Source of the DNA: an uncultured Paludibacter sp.
GTDB taxonomy: Bacteria > Bacteroidota > Bacteroidia > Bacteroidales > Paludibacteraceae
Direction of reading: 5' to 3'
Assembly (NCBI GenBank): GCA_937897985.1
Contig: CALCBD010000040.1
Location: 1 to 64,000 of the forward strand
Length of the DNA: 64,000 nt
Shown: positions 50,570 through 59,437 of the stretch, piece by piece
How positions within the stretch are numbered: the stretch's first letter is position 1
Layout: the number at the start of each line of letters is the position of its first letter
Notes under the pieces: model-generated
What the model was told of the DNA's origin: nothing
The model's database searches: none
The model's input: only the letters and a program-made list of their open reading frames with translations
Translations under genes and position numbers: made by a program

Positions 50570-52099
50570 ATGAAAAGAAGAGTCAGGGTGCGGTTTGCAC
50601 CGAGTCCTACCGGACCTTTACATATCGGCGGAGTTCGTACCGCATTATATAATTTTTTGTTTGCACGTCAGCACGACGGCGATATGCTGCTACGTATCGA
50701 AGACACTGATTCAGCACGTTTTGTCCCCGGTGCCGAGGAATACATAGTTGAAGCGTTGAACTGGCTCGGTATCACCATCGACGAAGGTATCGGCGCCGCT
50801 CCCGACGCGAAAAACACTCATGCTCCATATCGGCAAAGCGAAAGAAAAGCCATTTATCGCAAATATGTCGACCAGTTGTTAGCAGCAGGTTTGGCTTATA
50901 TTGCTTTCGACACTCCGCTTGAACTCGAAACCAAACGCGCCGAAATACCTAATTTTCAGTACGACGCCAAAACACGTCATCTGATGTGTAATTCGCTGAC
51001 ACTGAATGCAGGAGAAGTCAAAACCCGCATTGAGAATGGTGAACAATATGTTGTGCGAATCAAAATTGAACCAAATCAGGAAATCAAAGTTCAGGATTTG
51101 ATACGTGGCGAAGTGATTGTCAACTCATCGGTCATCGACGATAAGGTACTTTTCAAATCATCCGATCAATTGCCCACTTATCACATGGCAAATGTTGTTG
51201 ACGATTATCTGATGGAGATTTCACATGTCATCAGGGGTGAAGAATGGTTGCCATCGGCGCCGCTGCATGTATTGTTGTACAGATATTTAGGCTGGAGTGA
51301 AGCCATGCCTGAGTTTGCACATTTACCCCTGTTGCTTAAACCCGACGGAAACGGTAAACTCAGTAAACGGGATGGTGACCGCCTTGGTTTCCCTGTATTT
51401 CCGCTCAACTGGAAAGACCGCAAGGGTGATGATACTTTCTCCGGCTATCGCGAAGCAGGATATTTTCCGGATGCAGTGGTTAACTTTCTTGCCCTTTTAG
51501 GTTGGAACCCGGGTACAGAGCAGGAAATTTTTTCGATGCAGGAATTAATTGATGCATTCTCACTCGAAAGGGTAAGTAAAAGCGGAGCAAAATTCGATTA
51601 TGAAAAAGGTAAATGGTTCAACCACAAATACCTGCAAAACAAACCAATAGAAGAACTTGCCGATTTATTCCAACACGAGCTGATTGAAAAAGACATCGTT
51701 GAAGATTCGGAGAAAGTAATGAAGATTGTCGATTTGGTACGCGACAGAGCGGATTTTATATCGGATTTGTGGAATCAGTCGTCCTACTTTTTTGTTGCAC
51801 CAACTACTTACGACGAAAAAACTGTAAAAAAACGCTGGAAGGCAGATACCCCTGCACAACTGACTGAACTGATAACCGTGCTCGAAAGCATAGATGATTT
51901 CAGCCCTGAGAATAGTGAAAACATTGTTAAAGAATGGATTACAATCAAAGAATACTCACTTGGAGCTGTAATGAATGCCCTCCGTTTGGCCCTGGTAGGC
52001 GAAGGTAAAGGACCTCATATTTTCGATATCACGTCCATTATCGGGAAAGAAGAAACCATTGAACGGATAAAAAAATCAATCAGGGAAATAATAGTCTGA
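50570..52099 (+). CDS. gltX: Glutamate--tRNA ligase
   Basis: A 509-residue class I aminoacyl-tRNA synthetase that charges tRNA-Glu. The HIGH-type motif is PTGPLHIGG (residues 13-21), and the KMSKS-type motif is KLSKR (about 263-267, in [10 protein letters not shown]). The anticodon-binding helical bundle occupies the C-terminal third. Length and motif spacing are standard. It has its own promoter and is a single transcription unit or first gene before the glycan genes. Confidence 0.96.
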   Translation: MKRRVRVRFAPSPTGPLHIGGVRTALYNFLFARQHDGDMLLRIEDTDSARFVPGAEEYIVEALNWLGITIDEGIGAAPDAKNTHAPYRQSERKAIYRKYVDQLLAAGLAYIAFDTPLELETKRAEIPNFQYDAKTRHLMCNSLTLNAGEVKTRIENGEQYVVRIKIEPNQEIKVQDLIRGEVIVNSSVIDDKVLFKSSDQLPTYHMANVVDDYLMEISHVIRGEEWLPSAPLHVLLYRYLGWSEAMPEFAHLPLLLKPDGNGKLSKRDGDRLGFPVFPLNWKDRKGDDTFSGYREAGYFPDAVVNFLALLGWNPGTEQEIFSMQELIDAFSLERVSKSGAKFDYEKGKWFNHKYLQNKPIEELADLFQHELIEKDIVEDSEKVMKIVDLVRDRADFISDLWNQSSYFFVAPTTYDEKTVKKRWKADTPAQLTELITVLESIDDFSPENSENIVKEWITIKEYSLGAVMNALRLALVGEGKGPHIFDITSIIGKEETIERIKKSIREIIV

Positions 52100-52125
52100 C
52101 GTACTGAAATTCATTAACAGTCAGG

Positions 52126-52158
52126 CAGGTAATTGTATTTAACATTATAACTTACCTG
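52126..52158. repeat. Inverted repeat between gltX and the methyltransferase gene
   Basis: CAGGTAA (52126-52132) and TTACCTG (52152-52158) form a 7-base inverted repeat, and ACCTGACAG occurs twice (about 52154-52162 and 52173-52181). It is not followed by a T-run, so it does not look like a terminator. Confidence 0.4.
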
Positions 52159-52261
52159 ACAGGCATCAACAGACCTGACAGAAATAAGCTGAATCGACAC
52201 TAAGAGCAAAATTCTGTAATTCCAACAAAAAAAAGAACGGGCAACCGTAACGATAAAAAAC

Positions 52262-53050
52262 ATGCAACAACGCCATACCGATCCACGTCGATATTTTAAT
52301 GAACAGGCCAGCTCGACTGGCAAACACATAATTCCGTTCATCGAAAACGTGAGAAAAATCGAAGCAGGTATGAACGTACTCGAAATCGGGTGTGGCGAAG
52401 CCGGAAATTTAATGCCCTTCCTCGAAAAGGGCTGTTTTTGTACGGGAGTGGATTACAGTACCCCGAAAATTGAAAAAGGAAAATCGTTTTATGCAGAACA
52501 TCCAAATGCAGAAAAAATCTGCCTGATAAGCGACGACATCTACAACACCAAAGAATTTGAGGCAAAGTTCGACATTATTATCCTTAAAGATGTGATTGAA
52601 CATATTCATGATCAGGACAAATTTATGGGACTCATGAAAAACCTGATGGCACCTGATGGTATTGTATTCTTTGCATTCCCTCCCTGGCAAAATCCTTTCG
52701 GTGGTCATCAACAGATCTGCGAGAATAAACTTCTTGCTTTGTTGCCTTATTATCATTTACTGCCGGCTAAAATGTACAGGGCATTTCTTGGATTAATGGG
52801 CGAAAGTAAAGCCAAAATCAGTAGTTTGATGGAAATTAAGGAAACCGGAATCAGTATCGAACGTTTTGAAAAAACTTATCAGAAAAACGGATATGTGAAA
52901 TTGCAAAAAACACTATATTTCATTAATCCGAATTACGACATTAAATTTGGATTGAAACCGCGTAAATTAACAGCTCTTTTTGCCGGGTTACCTGTTGTGC
53001 GTAATTTTTTATGTACCTGCGGTTATTACCTGATAGCTCAAAATAAATAA
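52262..53050 (+). CDS. Class I SAM-dependent methyltransferase
   Basis: A 262-residue methyltransferase. The SAM-binding motif I is VLEIGCGEAGNL (residues 39-50), with an acidic residue after the second strand in CTGVDYS (59-65) and motif IV-like IIILKDVIEHI (about 104-114). The C-terminal part has a longer alpha-helical extension than minimal UbiE types. It lies in a plus-strand run with a glycosyltransferase and a UDP-GlcNAc 2-epimerase, so it may methylate a surface-glycan or lipid precursor. No specific substrate can be named. Confidence 0.75.
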   Translation: MQQRHTDPRRYFNEQASSTGKHIIPFIENVRKIEAGMNVLEIGCGEAGNLMPFLEKGCFCTGVDYSTPKIEKGKSFYAEHPNAEKICLISDDIYNTKEFEAKFDIIILKDVIEHIHDQDKFMGLMKNLMAPDGIVFFAFPPWQNPFGGHQQICENKLLALLPYYHLLPAKMYRAFLGLMGESKAKISSLMEIKETGISIERFEKTYQKNGYVKLQKTLYFINPNYDIKFGLKPRKLTALFAGLPVVRNFLCTCGYYLIAQNK

Positions 53051-53059
53051 TAAGCAGAT

Positions 53060-54352
53060 ATGAAAAGGGTGCTGATAGTAACATATTACTGGATTCCGAG
53101 TGGTGGTGCCGGTGTACAAAGATGGGTAAAATTCACCAAATACCTCCGCAATTTCGGCTGGGAACCGGTTATTTATACTCCCGAAAATCCGGAATATCCA
53201 TCCATCGATTACTCGTTCGAAAAGGACATCCCAAAGGACATTGAAGTTATCAAATCGCCGATATGGGAACCGTATAACGTATATCGCCGTCTAACCGGCA
53301 AAAAGGGGGAAGCCATCAATGCCGGATTTATTTCCGAAAATAAAAAACAGAGCCTGAAGGACAAACTATCCATCCGGATTCGGGGCAATTTTCTGATACC
53401 CGATCCTCGAAGGTTCTGGATTAAACCATCGGTAAAACTGCTTTCGGAATACCTGAAAACTCATCCGGTCGATGCAATAGTAACCACAGGTCCGCCCCAC
53501 TCAATGCACATGATAGGAAAAGGCATTAAAAAGAGATTTCCGGGTCTGCCCTGGCTGGCTGATTTTCGGGATCCATGGACGAATATCGACTTTTATAAAG
53601 ATTTGAATTTATCGAAAACGGCTGATTATATTCATCATAAAATGGAAAAATCAGTAATATCGCTTGCCGATGCCGTCGTTGTGGTTTCGGATGGGATGAA
53701 AGCCGGATACGAAGCTATGGGATCAAAAAAAGTACGGGTAATTTCCAACGGGTTCGACACTTCAGACACCGGCGAACTAAATATAGTAATGGACGAAAAA
53801 TTCAGCATATCTCACATTGGTACACTGAATGCAGCCCGAAATCCACGTACACTATGGAAAGTTTTAAGTGAATTATGTGCCTCAAACGAAGAATTCAGGA
53901 ATGATCTGGAAATTCAACTGGTAGGAAAAGTAGACTATTCGGTACTCGAAGACATACAGAACTCAGGACTGACCACACATCTGAAGAAAATTGATTATCT
54001 GTCACATTCAGAAGCCATTCAACGTCAGCAATCTTCACAGATATTGCTTTTACTGATCAATAATTCGGAAAACGCAAAAGGAATTCTGACCGGAAAATTT
54101 TATGAATATCTGGCTGCCCATCGACCGATACTCGCAGTTGGCCCGACAGATGGGGATGCATCAAAAGTACTTTTATCTACAGGTGCGGGCAAAATCGTTG
54201 ACTTCAACAATGAAATAAAAACAAAAGAAGTTGTACTTGAATATTATAAATTATATAAAAGCGCTGAATTAAAAACAGTAGCTTCCTCTGTCGAACAATA
54301 CTCCAGGCGTTCACTCACAGGAGAATTAGCTGAATTGTTAAACACATTATGA
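53060..54352 (+). CDS. GT-B family glycosyltransferase (GT4-like)
   Basis: A 430-residue glycosyltransferase. The N-terminal domain has the GGAGVQRWVKFTKYLR motif (residues 14-29) typical of GT4-like enzymes of surface-glycan clusters, and PDPRRFWIKP near 114. The C-terminal domain contains the nucleotide-sugar region KFSISHIGTLNAARNP and the KFYEYLAAHRPILAVGP loop. It starts 9 bases after the methyltransferase and overlaps the 2-epimerase start by 4 bases (ATGA). Donor and acceptor are unknown, but the neighbouring epimerase makes UDP-ManNAc available. Confidence 0.85.
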   Translation: MKRVLIVTYYWIPSGGAGVQRWVKFTKYLRNFGWEPVIYTPENPEYPSIDYSFEKDIPKDIEVIKSPIWEPYNVYRRLTGKKGEAINAGFISENKKQSLKDKLSIRIRGNFLIPDPRRFWIKPSVKLLSEYLKTHPVDAIVTTGPPHSMHMIGKGIKKRFPGLPWLADFRDPWTNIDFYKDLNLSKTADYIHHKMEKSVISLADAVVVVSDGMKAGYEAMGSKKVRVISNGFDTSDTGELNIVMDEKFSISHIGTLNAARNPRTLWKVLSELCASNEEFRNDLEIQLVGKVDYSVLEDIQNSGLTTHLKKIDYLSHSEAIQRQQSSQILLLLINNSENAKGILTGKFYEYLAAHRPILAVGPTDGDASKVLLSTGAGKIVDFNNEIKTKEVVLEYYKLYKSAELKTVASSVEQYSRRSLTGELAELLNTL

Positions 54353-55419
54353 AAAAAATTATAACCATAGTCGGGGCACGTCCGCAGTTTGTAAAAGCCG
54401 CCACCCTGAGCCGTCAGTTTCAGTTACAAGGCATAAGCGAAAAAATAATACATACCGGTCAGCACTTTGACGCCAACATGTCGGATGTTTTTTTTAAAGA
54501 AATGGACATTCCGAAACCGGCATATCAGCTGGATATTCACGGACTTCAACATGGCGCAATGACCGGAAGAATGCTCGAAGGCATTGAGAAAATACTGTTG
54601 ACCGAAAAGCCCGACGGAGTATTGGTGTATGGCGATACTAACTCAACACTTGCAGGCGCACTTGCAGCATCTAAGCTGCATATTCCGGTGATTCATGTCG
54701 AAGCCGGATTGCGTTCGTTCAACATGGAGATGCCTGAGGAAATCAACAGGATTTTGACAGATCGAATATCAAATCTGCTTTTTTGCCCCACCGAAACAGC
54801 AGTCAATAATCTGAAACGCGAAGGATTTGAAACAATGCCGGTCGAAATTTGCAAAAACGGTGATGTAATGCAGGATGCCGCCATCTATTATGCCGAAAGA
54901 GCTCAGTTAAAATCAGATATCCTTAGAAAAACCGGATTGAACAGATTTATATTAGCGACTATCCACAGGCAGGAAAACACCGACAATCCTGAACATCTTA
55001 AAAATATTATTGATGGATTGAATGATATCAACAGGGAATTTCCGGTGCTTGTGCCTATGCATCCGCGCACACGGAACATTCTTGCACAAAATTTTCAGTT
55101 GCCCGACTTCACCATTATCGATCCGGTAGGTTATTTCGACATGATTATGCTGCTTAAAAACTGCGGGTTGGTTATTACTGACAGTGGTGGCGTACAAAAA
55201 GAAGCATTCTTTTTCGGAAAACACTGCATCACCCTGCGTGAACAAACAGAATGGGTAGAGTTGGTCGATAATGGTTATAATCTTTTAGTTGGCACTGATA
55301 TTGAGAAACTTAAAAATGCTTTCCTTCATTTTAAATCGAAGAAATCTGATTTTTCTGTCGATTTGTACGGCAAAGGAAAAGCTGCCGAAATTGCCGCACA
55401 GACGATTTATAAGTTTTAA
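54349..55419 (+). CDS. wecB: UDP-N-acetylglucosamine 2-epimerase (non-hydrolysing)
   Basis: A 356-residue GT-B-fold epimerase that interconverts UDP-GlcNAc and UDP-ManNAc. Motifs are GARPQFVKAA (residues 9-18), YGDTNST (94-100), HVEAGLRS (116-123), and the C-terminal TDSGGVQKEAFFFGK and LREQTEWVELVD. Length (about 360) is standard. It overlaps the glycosyltransferase by 4 bases and ends the glycan gene run. UDP-ManNAc feeds surface polysaccharides or enterobacterial-common-antigen-like glycans. Confidence 0.93.
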   Translation: MKKIITIVGARPQFVKAATLSRQFQLQGISEKIIHTGQHFDANMSDVFFKEMDIPKPAYQLDIHGLQHGAMTGRMLEGIEKILLTEKPDGVLVYGDTNSTLAGALAASKLHIPVIHVEAGLRSFNMEMPEEINRILTDRISNLLFCPTETAVNNLKREGFETMPVEICKNGDVMQDAAIYYAERAQLKSDILRKTGLNRFILATIHRQENTDNPEHLKNIIDGLNDINREFPVLVPMHPRTRNILAQNFQLPDFTIIDPVGYFDMIMLLKNCGLVITDSGGVQKEAFFFGKHCITLREQTEWVELVDNGYNLLVGTDIEKLKNAFLHFKSKKSDFSVDLYGKGKAAEIAAQTIYKF

Positions 55420-55500
55420 TGACATAATCTCAAACCAATAAAAAAAACATAAAACAGGAAGATATTCAGACTAAGAATATTTATTCATCGTTTTTTTATT

Positions 55501-55508
55501 TAAATTTG
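55501..55508 (+). promoter_or_regulatory. -7 box for the ECF S-component gene
   Basis: TAAATTTG matches TAnnTTTG, 66 bases before the start codon. No -33 element is clear. The leader of about 60 bases shows no riboswitch-like structure that I can recognise. Confidence 0.3.
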
Positions 55509-55574
55509 CCACTCAGTTGGAACACGACCTGAAAAACAATCAAATTACAAAAAAAATCATTCAAATTTAAGAAT

Positions 55575-56084
55575 ATGGCTACAACAGTAAAACTTTACAA
55601 TTACAATTTAAAATCAGTCAGCACCTACCTGTTTGCAGGGATATTTATACTTGGAAATCTTATTCTTCCACAGCTGGCACACCTGGTCCCCAATGGAGGT
55701 CCGGCATTGTTACCAATTTACTTTTTCACATTGATAGCCGCTTATAAATACGGATTGAGAGTGGGTTTGCTCACAGCACTTCTTTCGCCGGTTATCAACA
55801 GTCTTTTGTTCGGAATGCCGGTATTGGCAATGCTGCCTGTCATTCTGGTAAAATCAGCTTTGCTGGCCACAGCCGCCTCCTTTGCTGCCAATTATTTTGC
55901 CCGTGTAAGTTTTTGGGGAATTCTATTATCAATCGCTTTTTATCAAATCATTGGTAGCGGAATTGAATGGATGATTCTGCAGAATTTTAACGCTGCAGTA
56001 CAAGACATTACCTTAGGTTTTCCGGGCATATTGATTCAGCTTGCGGGAGGTTATTTATTACTCAAAACAATTGCCAGAGTATAA
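55575..56084 (+). CDS. ECF transporter S component
   Basis: A 169-residue membrane protein with six hydrophobic helices (about 17-35, 45-60, 62-80, 85-106, 112-130 and 145-165), the size and layout of a substrate-binding ECF S component. The alanine/glycine-rich first helix and LLPIYFFTLIAAYKYGLRVGLLTALLSP motif region fit. S components pair with a shared EcfT/EcfA module, which is not encoded here. The gene is followed 27 bases later by a phosphoribosyltransferase gene, hinting at a nucleobase or related substrate, but this is inference. Confidence 0.75.
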   Translation: MATTVKLYNYNLKSVSTYLFAGIFILGNLILPQLAHLVPNGGPALLPIYFFTLIAAYKYGLRVGLLTALLSPVINSLLFGMPVLAMLPVILVKSALLATAASFAANYFARVSFWGILLSIAFYQIIGSGIEWMILQNFNAAVQDITLGFPGILIQLAGGYLLLKTIARV

Positions 56085-56111
56085 AGGCTCTGTTTTTCTG
56101 ACACCTTAGAA

Positions 56112-56510
56112 ATGAATCAGCACACATTTTCGGAAGTAATGGAACGTTTTGTCAATATCGAAATTGACGAAAAATTTGATTTGATTGTAGCAATAGCCAA
56201 TGGAGGAATTGTACCTGCAGGTATTATCAACCAACGGTTAAAATGCGAATTTCATACCATCAAAATCAATTTGAGGGACGAAAATCAACAACCCTTATTC
56301 GATGAGCCAAGGTTGTTGAGTCCGGTTGATTTTGATTTCAAAGACAAAAAAATACTGCTCGTTGATGACAGGATTAAAACAGGTTCGACCATCAAACTGG
56401 CAAAAGAAATTTTAAAGGAGGCAAAACTTATCAAAACTTTTGCGGTCAACGGAACTGCGGATTATGCGCTTTTTGATGAAAGTTGTTTCCGGTTTCCCTG
56501 GATTATCTGA
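56112..56510 (+). CDS. Phosphoribosyltransferase family protein
   Basis: A 132-residue short type I phosphoribosyltransferase. The PRPP-binding loop is VDDRIKTGST (residues 84-93), and the early DLIVAIANGGIVPAGII (23-39) is the conserved first part. The C-terminal hood that selects the base is minimal. These enzymes transfer ribose 5-phosphate from PRPP to a nucleobase. Co-orientation with the S component at 27 bases suggests import-and-salvage of one base. It is short compared with typical hypoxanthine or xanthine enzymes. Confidence 0.8.
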   Translation: MNQHTFSEVMERFVNIEIDEKFDLIVAIANGGIVPAGIINQRLKCEFHTIKINLRDENQQPLFDEPRLLSPVDFDFKDKKILLVDDRIKTGSTIKLAKEILKEAKLIKTFAVNGTADYALFDESCFRFPWII

Positions 56511-56632
56511 ATAAAAAATTCATTATGACATTGATTTTAATGCCATTATAAGACAAATGGTTTTTTTTCATCAAATATAAAAAATATTAGCCTGTTGTTC
56601 ACCAATCATTTTCAATTAAATTCAACAATACA

Positions 56633-57580
56633 ATGGACAGACGAAGTTTTTTGAGAGCATTAGCCATCACCGGAGCAGCAATGACAATTAAAGAAAGCGG
56701 AGCTATGACATTAATGTCGCAACGCATTGGCGGAGCTTCGGCGGCACGGAATTCAGGTGCTTATGACCTGGTTGCGGTGATGGGAGGAAATCCGGCCGAA
56801 ATGTTTCGGAAAGGGATTGCAGAAATGGGAGGAATGGAACGTTTCGTAAAAAAAGGATTCAAAGTAGTTGTAAAACCAAATATCGGCTGGGATAAAAGGC
56901 CTGAACTGGCAAGTAATACAAACCCTGATCTGGTAGCCGAAATCGTTTCGCAATGTTACAAAGCCGGAGCTAAAGAAGTCATAGTTTTTGACCATACCTG
57001 CGACGACTGGCGGAAATGTTACGACAACAGCGGAATTGAAAGTGCGGCAAAAGCTGCAGGAGCCAAGGTAATTCCTGCTCACGAATCGTCGTACTATCGT
57101 GAAATCAGCCTGCCGAAAGGCGTAAGCCTCAAATCGGCTAAAGTACACGAAGCCATTCTCGATTCGGATGTCTGGATCAATGTACCGGTACTGAAAAACC
57201 ATGGAGGTGCCAAAATGTCCATTTCAATGAAAAATCACATGGGCATCGTCTGGGATCGGGGCTTCTTCCACAGCCATGATTTACAACAATGTATCGCCGA
57301 TATTTGTACGCTCGAAAAAGCAGCCGTTCTGAATGTGGTCGATGCCTACCGGTTGATGAAAACCAACGGTCCACGGGGCAAATCCGAATCCGACGTTGTC
57401 CTCTCGAAAGGATTATTTATTTCACAGGACATTGTTGCAGTGGATACAGCAGCTACCACTTTCTTCAATCAGGTGCGCGAAATGCCGCTTGAGTCGGTGG
57501 GACATTTGGCTAAAGCACAGGCACACAGGCTGGGAACCATGGATATCGACAAACTTAAAGTAAAAAAAATTAAATTATAA
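56633..57580 (+). CDS. DUF362 domain protein with Tat-type signal
   Basis: A 315-residue protein. The N-terminus MDRRSFLRALAITGAAM carries a twin-arginine motif (RRSFLR) and a hydrophobic core, so it is predicted to be exported folded by Tat. The rest matches DUF362: KVVVKPNIGWDKR (near 79-91), AKEVIVFDHTCDDW (around 120), NVPVLKNHGGAKMSISMKNHMG (about 182-203). DUF362 is often part of iron-sulfur proteins, but no clear ferredoxin CxxCxxC motif is present here. It is followed by the NapH/NapG-like iron-sulfur gene and by tatA and tatC, suggesting a shared export and redox role. Confidence 0.8.
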   Translation: MDRRSFLRALAITGAAMTIKESGAMTLMSQRIGGASAARNSGAYDLVAVMGGNPAEMFRKGIAEMGGMERFVKKGFKVVVKPNIGWDKRPELASNTNPDLVAEIVSQCYKAGAKEVIVFDHTCDDWRKCYDNSGIESAAKAAGAKVIPAHESSYYREISLPKGVSLKSAKVHEAILDSDVWINVPVLKNHGGAKMSISMKNHMGIVWDRGFFHSHDLQQCIADICTLEKAAVLNVVDAYRLMKTNGPRGKSESDVVLSKGLFISQDIVAVDTAATTFFNQVREMPLESVGHLAKAQAHRLGTMDIDKLKVKKIKL

Positions 57581-57614
57581 ATTGTTTCCTACAGGGATAG
57601 TCTCCTAAATTATT

Positions 57615-59141
57615 ATGCTACGTAAACTCCGAATCATAATTTCAATCCCGATTTTTGCACTACTCGTGCTTTACTTCGTCGATTTCAGCGGTTTTTTGCC
57701 ACATTCATTCAGGTACCTGGCTAAAATTCAGTTGATCCCGGCACTTTTGGCTTTGAATTTTGTAATTCTCGGCGGGCTTACACTGCTGACTTTGATTTTT
57801 GGCAGAGTTTATTGCTCTGCAATTTGTCCGATGGGGTTTTACCAGGATATTGTCAACCGTTTATCAGGAGTTTTCCGAAAGAAAAAAAGATTTAAATACA
57901 GTCGTCCTCTTACTGTCCTGAGATGGTCGTTGGTAGCTGTTACAGTTTTGGCATTTCTGACCGGATTTCACGCGCTGGTAGGATTGCTCGACCCTTACAG
58001 TGCTTTCGGACGTATGACGGTTCATGTTTTCAAACCAGCCTATTTAGAAGGAAATAATTTACTTGCAGCAATATTTACACATTTCGGGAATCAAACATTT
58101 TACAAGCTCAGCATTTATATCGCCTCTGTTTCTACATTCGTGATAGCGCTTATTACCTTGCTCGCCATTGGTTGGATGGCTGCCGTTAACGGAAGAATAT
58201 ACTGCAACAGCATTTGCCCGGTGGGAACAATACTCGGATTTATCAGTCGTTTTTCATTGCTGAAAATTCGCATTGATGAGCAGCTTTGCAATTCATGTGG
58301 TACCTGTGGCCGGAAATGTAAGGCTTCGTGCATCGACACGAAAGCTCATTCCATCGATTACAGCCGGTGTATCAATTGTTTCGATTGCCTCGAAGTATGC
58401 ACCAAAAATGCCATTAGCTTTAAATATGGTGTCAAAAAAACATCCGTCAATGGAACATCAGAACCCGGAAGTCAGATTGATGCATCCAAACGCCGGTTTT
58501 TAATGGCTGCCGGGGTGGTTAGTCTTGCAGCATCGACCAGTTTCGCAGACAGCAAACTACTGAAAGGCAACAGAATAACCGCCAAACGCAAGACTCCGGT
58601 CAGTCCTCCGGGGTCGCTGAGTGCTTCGCATTTACTCGAAAAATGCACTTCGTGTCATCTGTGCGTCAGCAAATGTCCGTCCAATGTAATACAACCGGCA
58701 TTTACCGAATATGGATTATCGGGAATAATGCAACCGGTACTTGGTTTCGAACACGGATTTTGTAATTACGACTGCACCATTTGCTCAGATGTTTGTCCGA
58801 GCGGCGCTTTGCTGCCGCTGACTGTAGCTCAGAAACATCAAAACCAAATGGGACAGGTGAAGTTTATTATCGAAAATTGTATCGTTTTTACTGACGGTAC
58901 CAGCTGCGGTGCCTGTTCCGAACATTGTCCCACTCAGGCAGTAAGCATGGTAGCATATAAAGGTGATCTTACAATACCTCAAACCGATGTAAATATCTGC
59001 GTAGGTTGCGGAGGCTGCGAATATGTATGCCCTGCTACACCCAACAAAGCCATTTATGTTGAAGGAATCGGAAAGCACAATAAAATTGAAATTAAAACGG
59101 AAAAGAAAGAAGAAGTCAAAGTAGACGACTTCGGATTTTAA
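57615..59141 (+). CDS. NapH/NapG-like iron-sulfur protein with internal Tat signal
   Basis: A 508-residue membrane iron-sulfur protein. Helices lie at about 7-23, 38-62, 102-126 and 165-192. CxxxCP motifs (YCSAICPMG 66-74 and YCNSICPVG 196-204) are as in NapH/NosR. Cysteine-rich ferredoxin clusters follow (CNSCGTCGRKCKASC 225-239; CINCFDCLEVC 252-262). A twin-arginine stretch, SKRRFLMAAGVVSLAAS (291-307), then precedes three more ferredoxin groups (CTSCHLCVSKCP 344-355; CNYDCTICSDVCP 383-395; CGACSEHCP 431-439 and CVGCGGCEYVCP 462-473). This reads as NapH fused to a Tat-exported NapG. tatA and tatC follow directly. Confidence 0.88.
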   Translation: MLRKLRIIISIPIFALLVLYFVDFSGFLPHSFRYLAKIQLIPALLALNFVILGGLTLLTLIFGRVYCSAICPMGFYQDIVNRLSGVFRKKKRFKYSRPLTVLRWSLVAVTVLAFLTGFHALVGLLDPYSAFGRMTVHVFKPAYLEGNNLLAAIFTHFGNQTFYKLSIYIASVSTFVIALITLLAIGWMAAVNGRIYCNSICPVGTILGFISRFSLLKIRIDEQLCNSCGTCGRKCKASCIDTKAHSIDYSRCINCFDCLEVCTKNAISFKYGVKKTSVNGTSEPGSQIDASKRRFLMAAGVVSLAASTSFADSKLLKGNRITAKRKTPVSPPGSLSASHLLEKCTSCHLCVSKCPSNVIQPAFTEYGLSGIMQPVLGFEHGFCNYDCTICSDVCPSGALLPLTVAQKHQNQMGQVKFIIENCIVFTDGTSCGACSEHCPTQAVSMVAYKGDLTIPQTDVNICVGCGGCEYVCPATPNKAIYVEGIGKHNKIEIKTEKKEEVKVDDFGF

Positions 59142-59188
59142 AACCTTACAAATAGAACTCTGCTATTAACACTTAAAAAAAACTTAAG

Positions 59189-59401
59189 ATGGAAACTTTA
59201 ATTATTTTATTTTCGCTCGGCATGCCCGAAATTTTATTAATTGCTTTGGTTGTTTTATTGCTTTTTGGAGGTTCAAAAATTCCTGAATTAATGAGAGGTT
59301 TGGGTAAAGGTGTGAGCGAATTTAAGAAAGGAGTAAGAGATGTGGAAAATGAAATCAAAAACTCTGACTCTGAGAAAAAAGAAGGAGAGAAAAATTCATA
59401 A
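59189..59401 (+). CDS. tatA: Sec-independent translocase protein TatA
   Basis: A 70-residue TatA-like protein. A single N-terminal membrane helix (about 11-26: [17 protein letters not shown]) is followed by an amphipathic helix with the hinge [20 protein letters not shown] and a charged tail. TatA multimerises to form the Tat pore for folded, often cofactor-bearing, proteins. It lies 47 bases after the iron-sulfur gene and 36 before tatC. A separate TatB is not in the window, as is common in Bacteroidota. Confidence 0.92.
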   Translation: METLIILFSLGMPEILLIALVVLLLFGGSKIPELMRGLGKGVSEFKKGVRDVENEIKNSDSEKKEGEKNS

Positions 59402-59437
59402 CGATTAAGTTCTGTCTTTACCCACATCGACCACAAA

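Noticed and set aside
55509..55574. Riboswitch in the leader of the ECF S-component gene
   Set aside because: The leader is about 60 bases and shows no conserved aptamer-like pairing; too short for most vitamin riboswitches.
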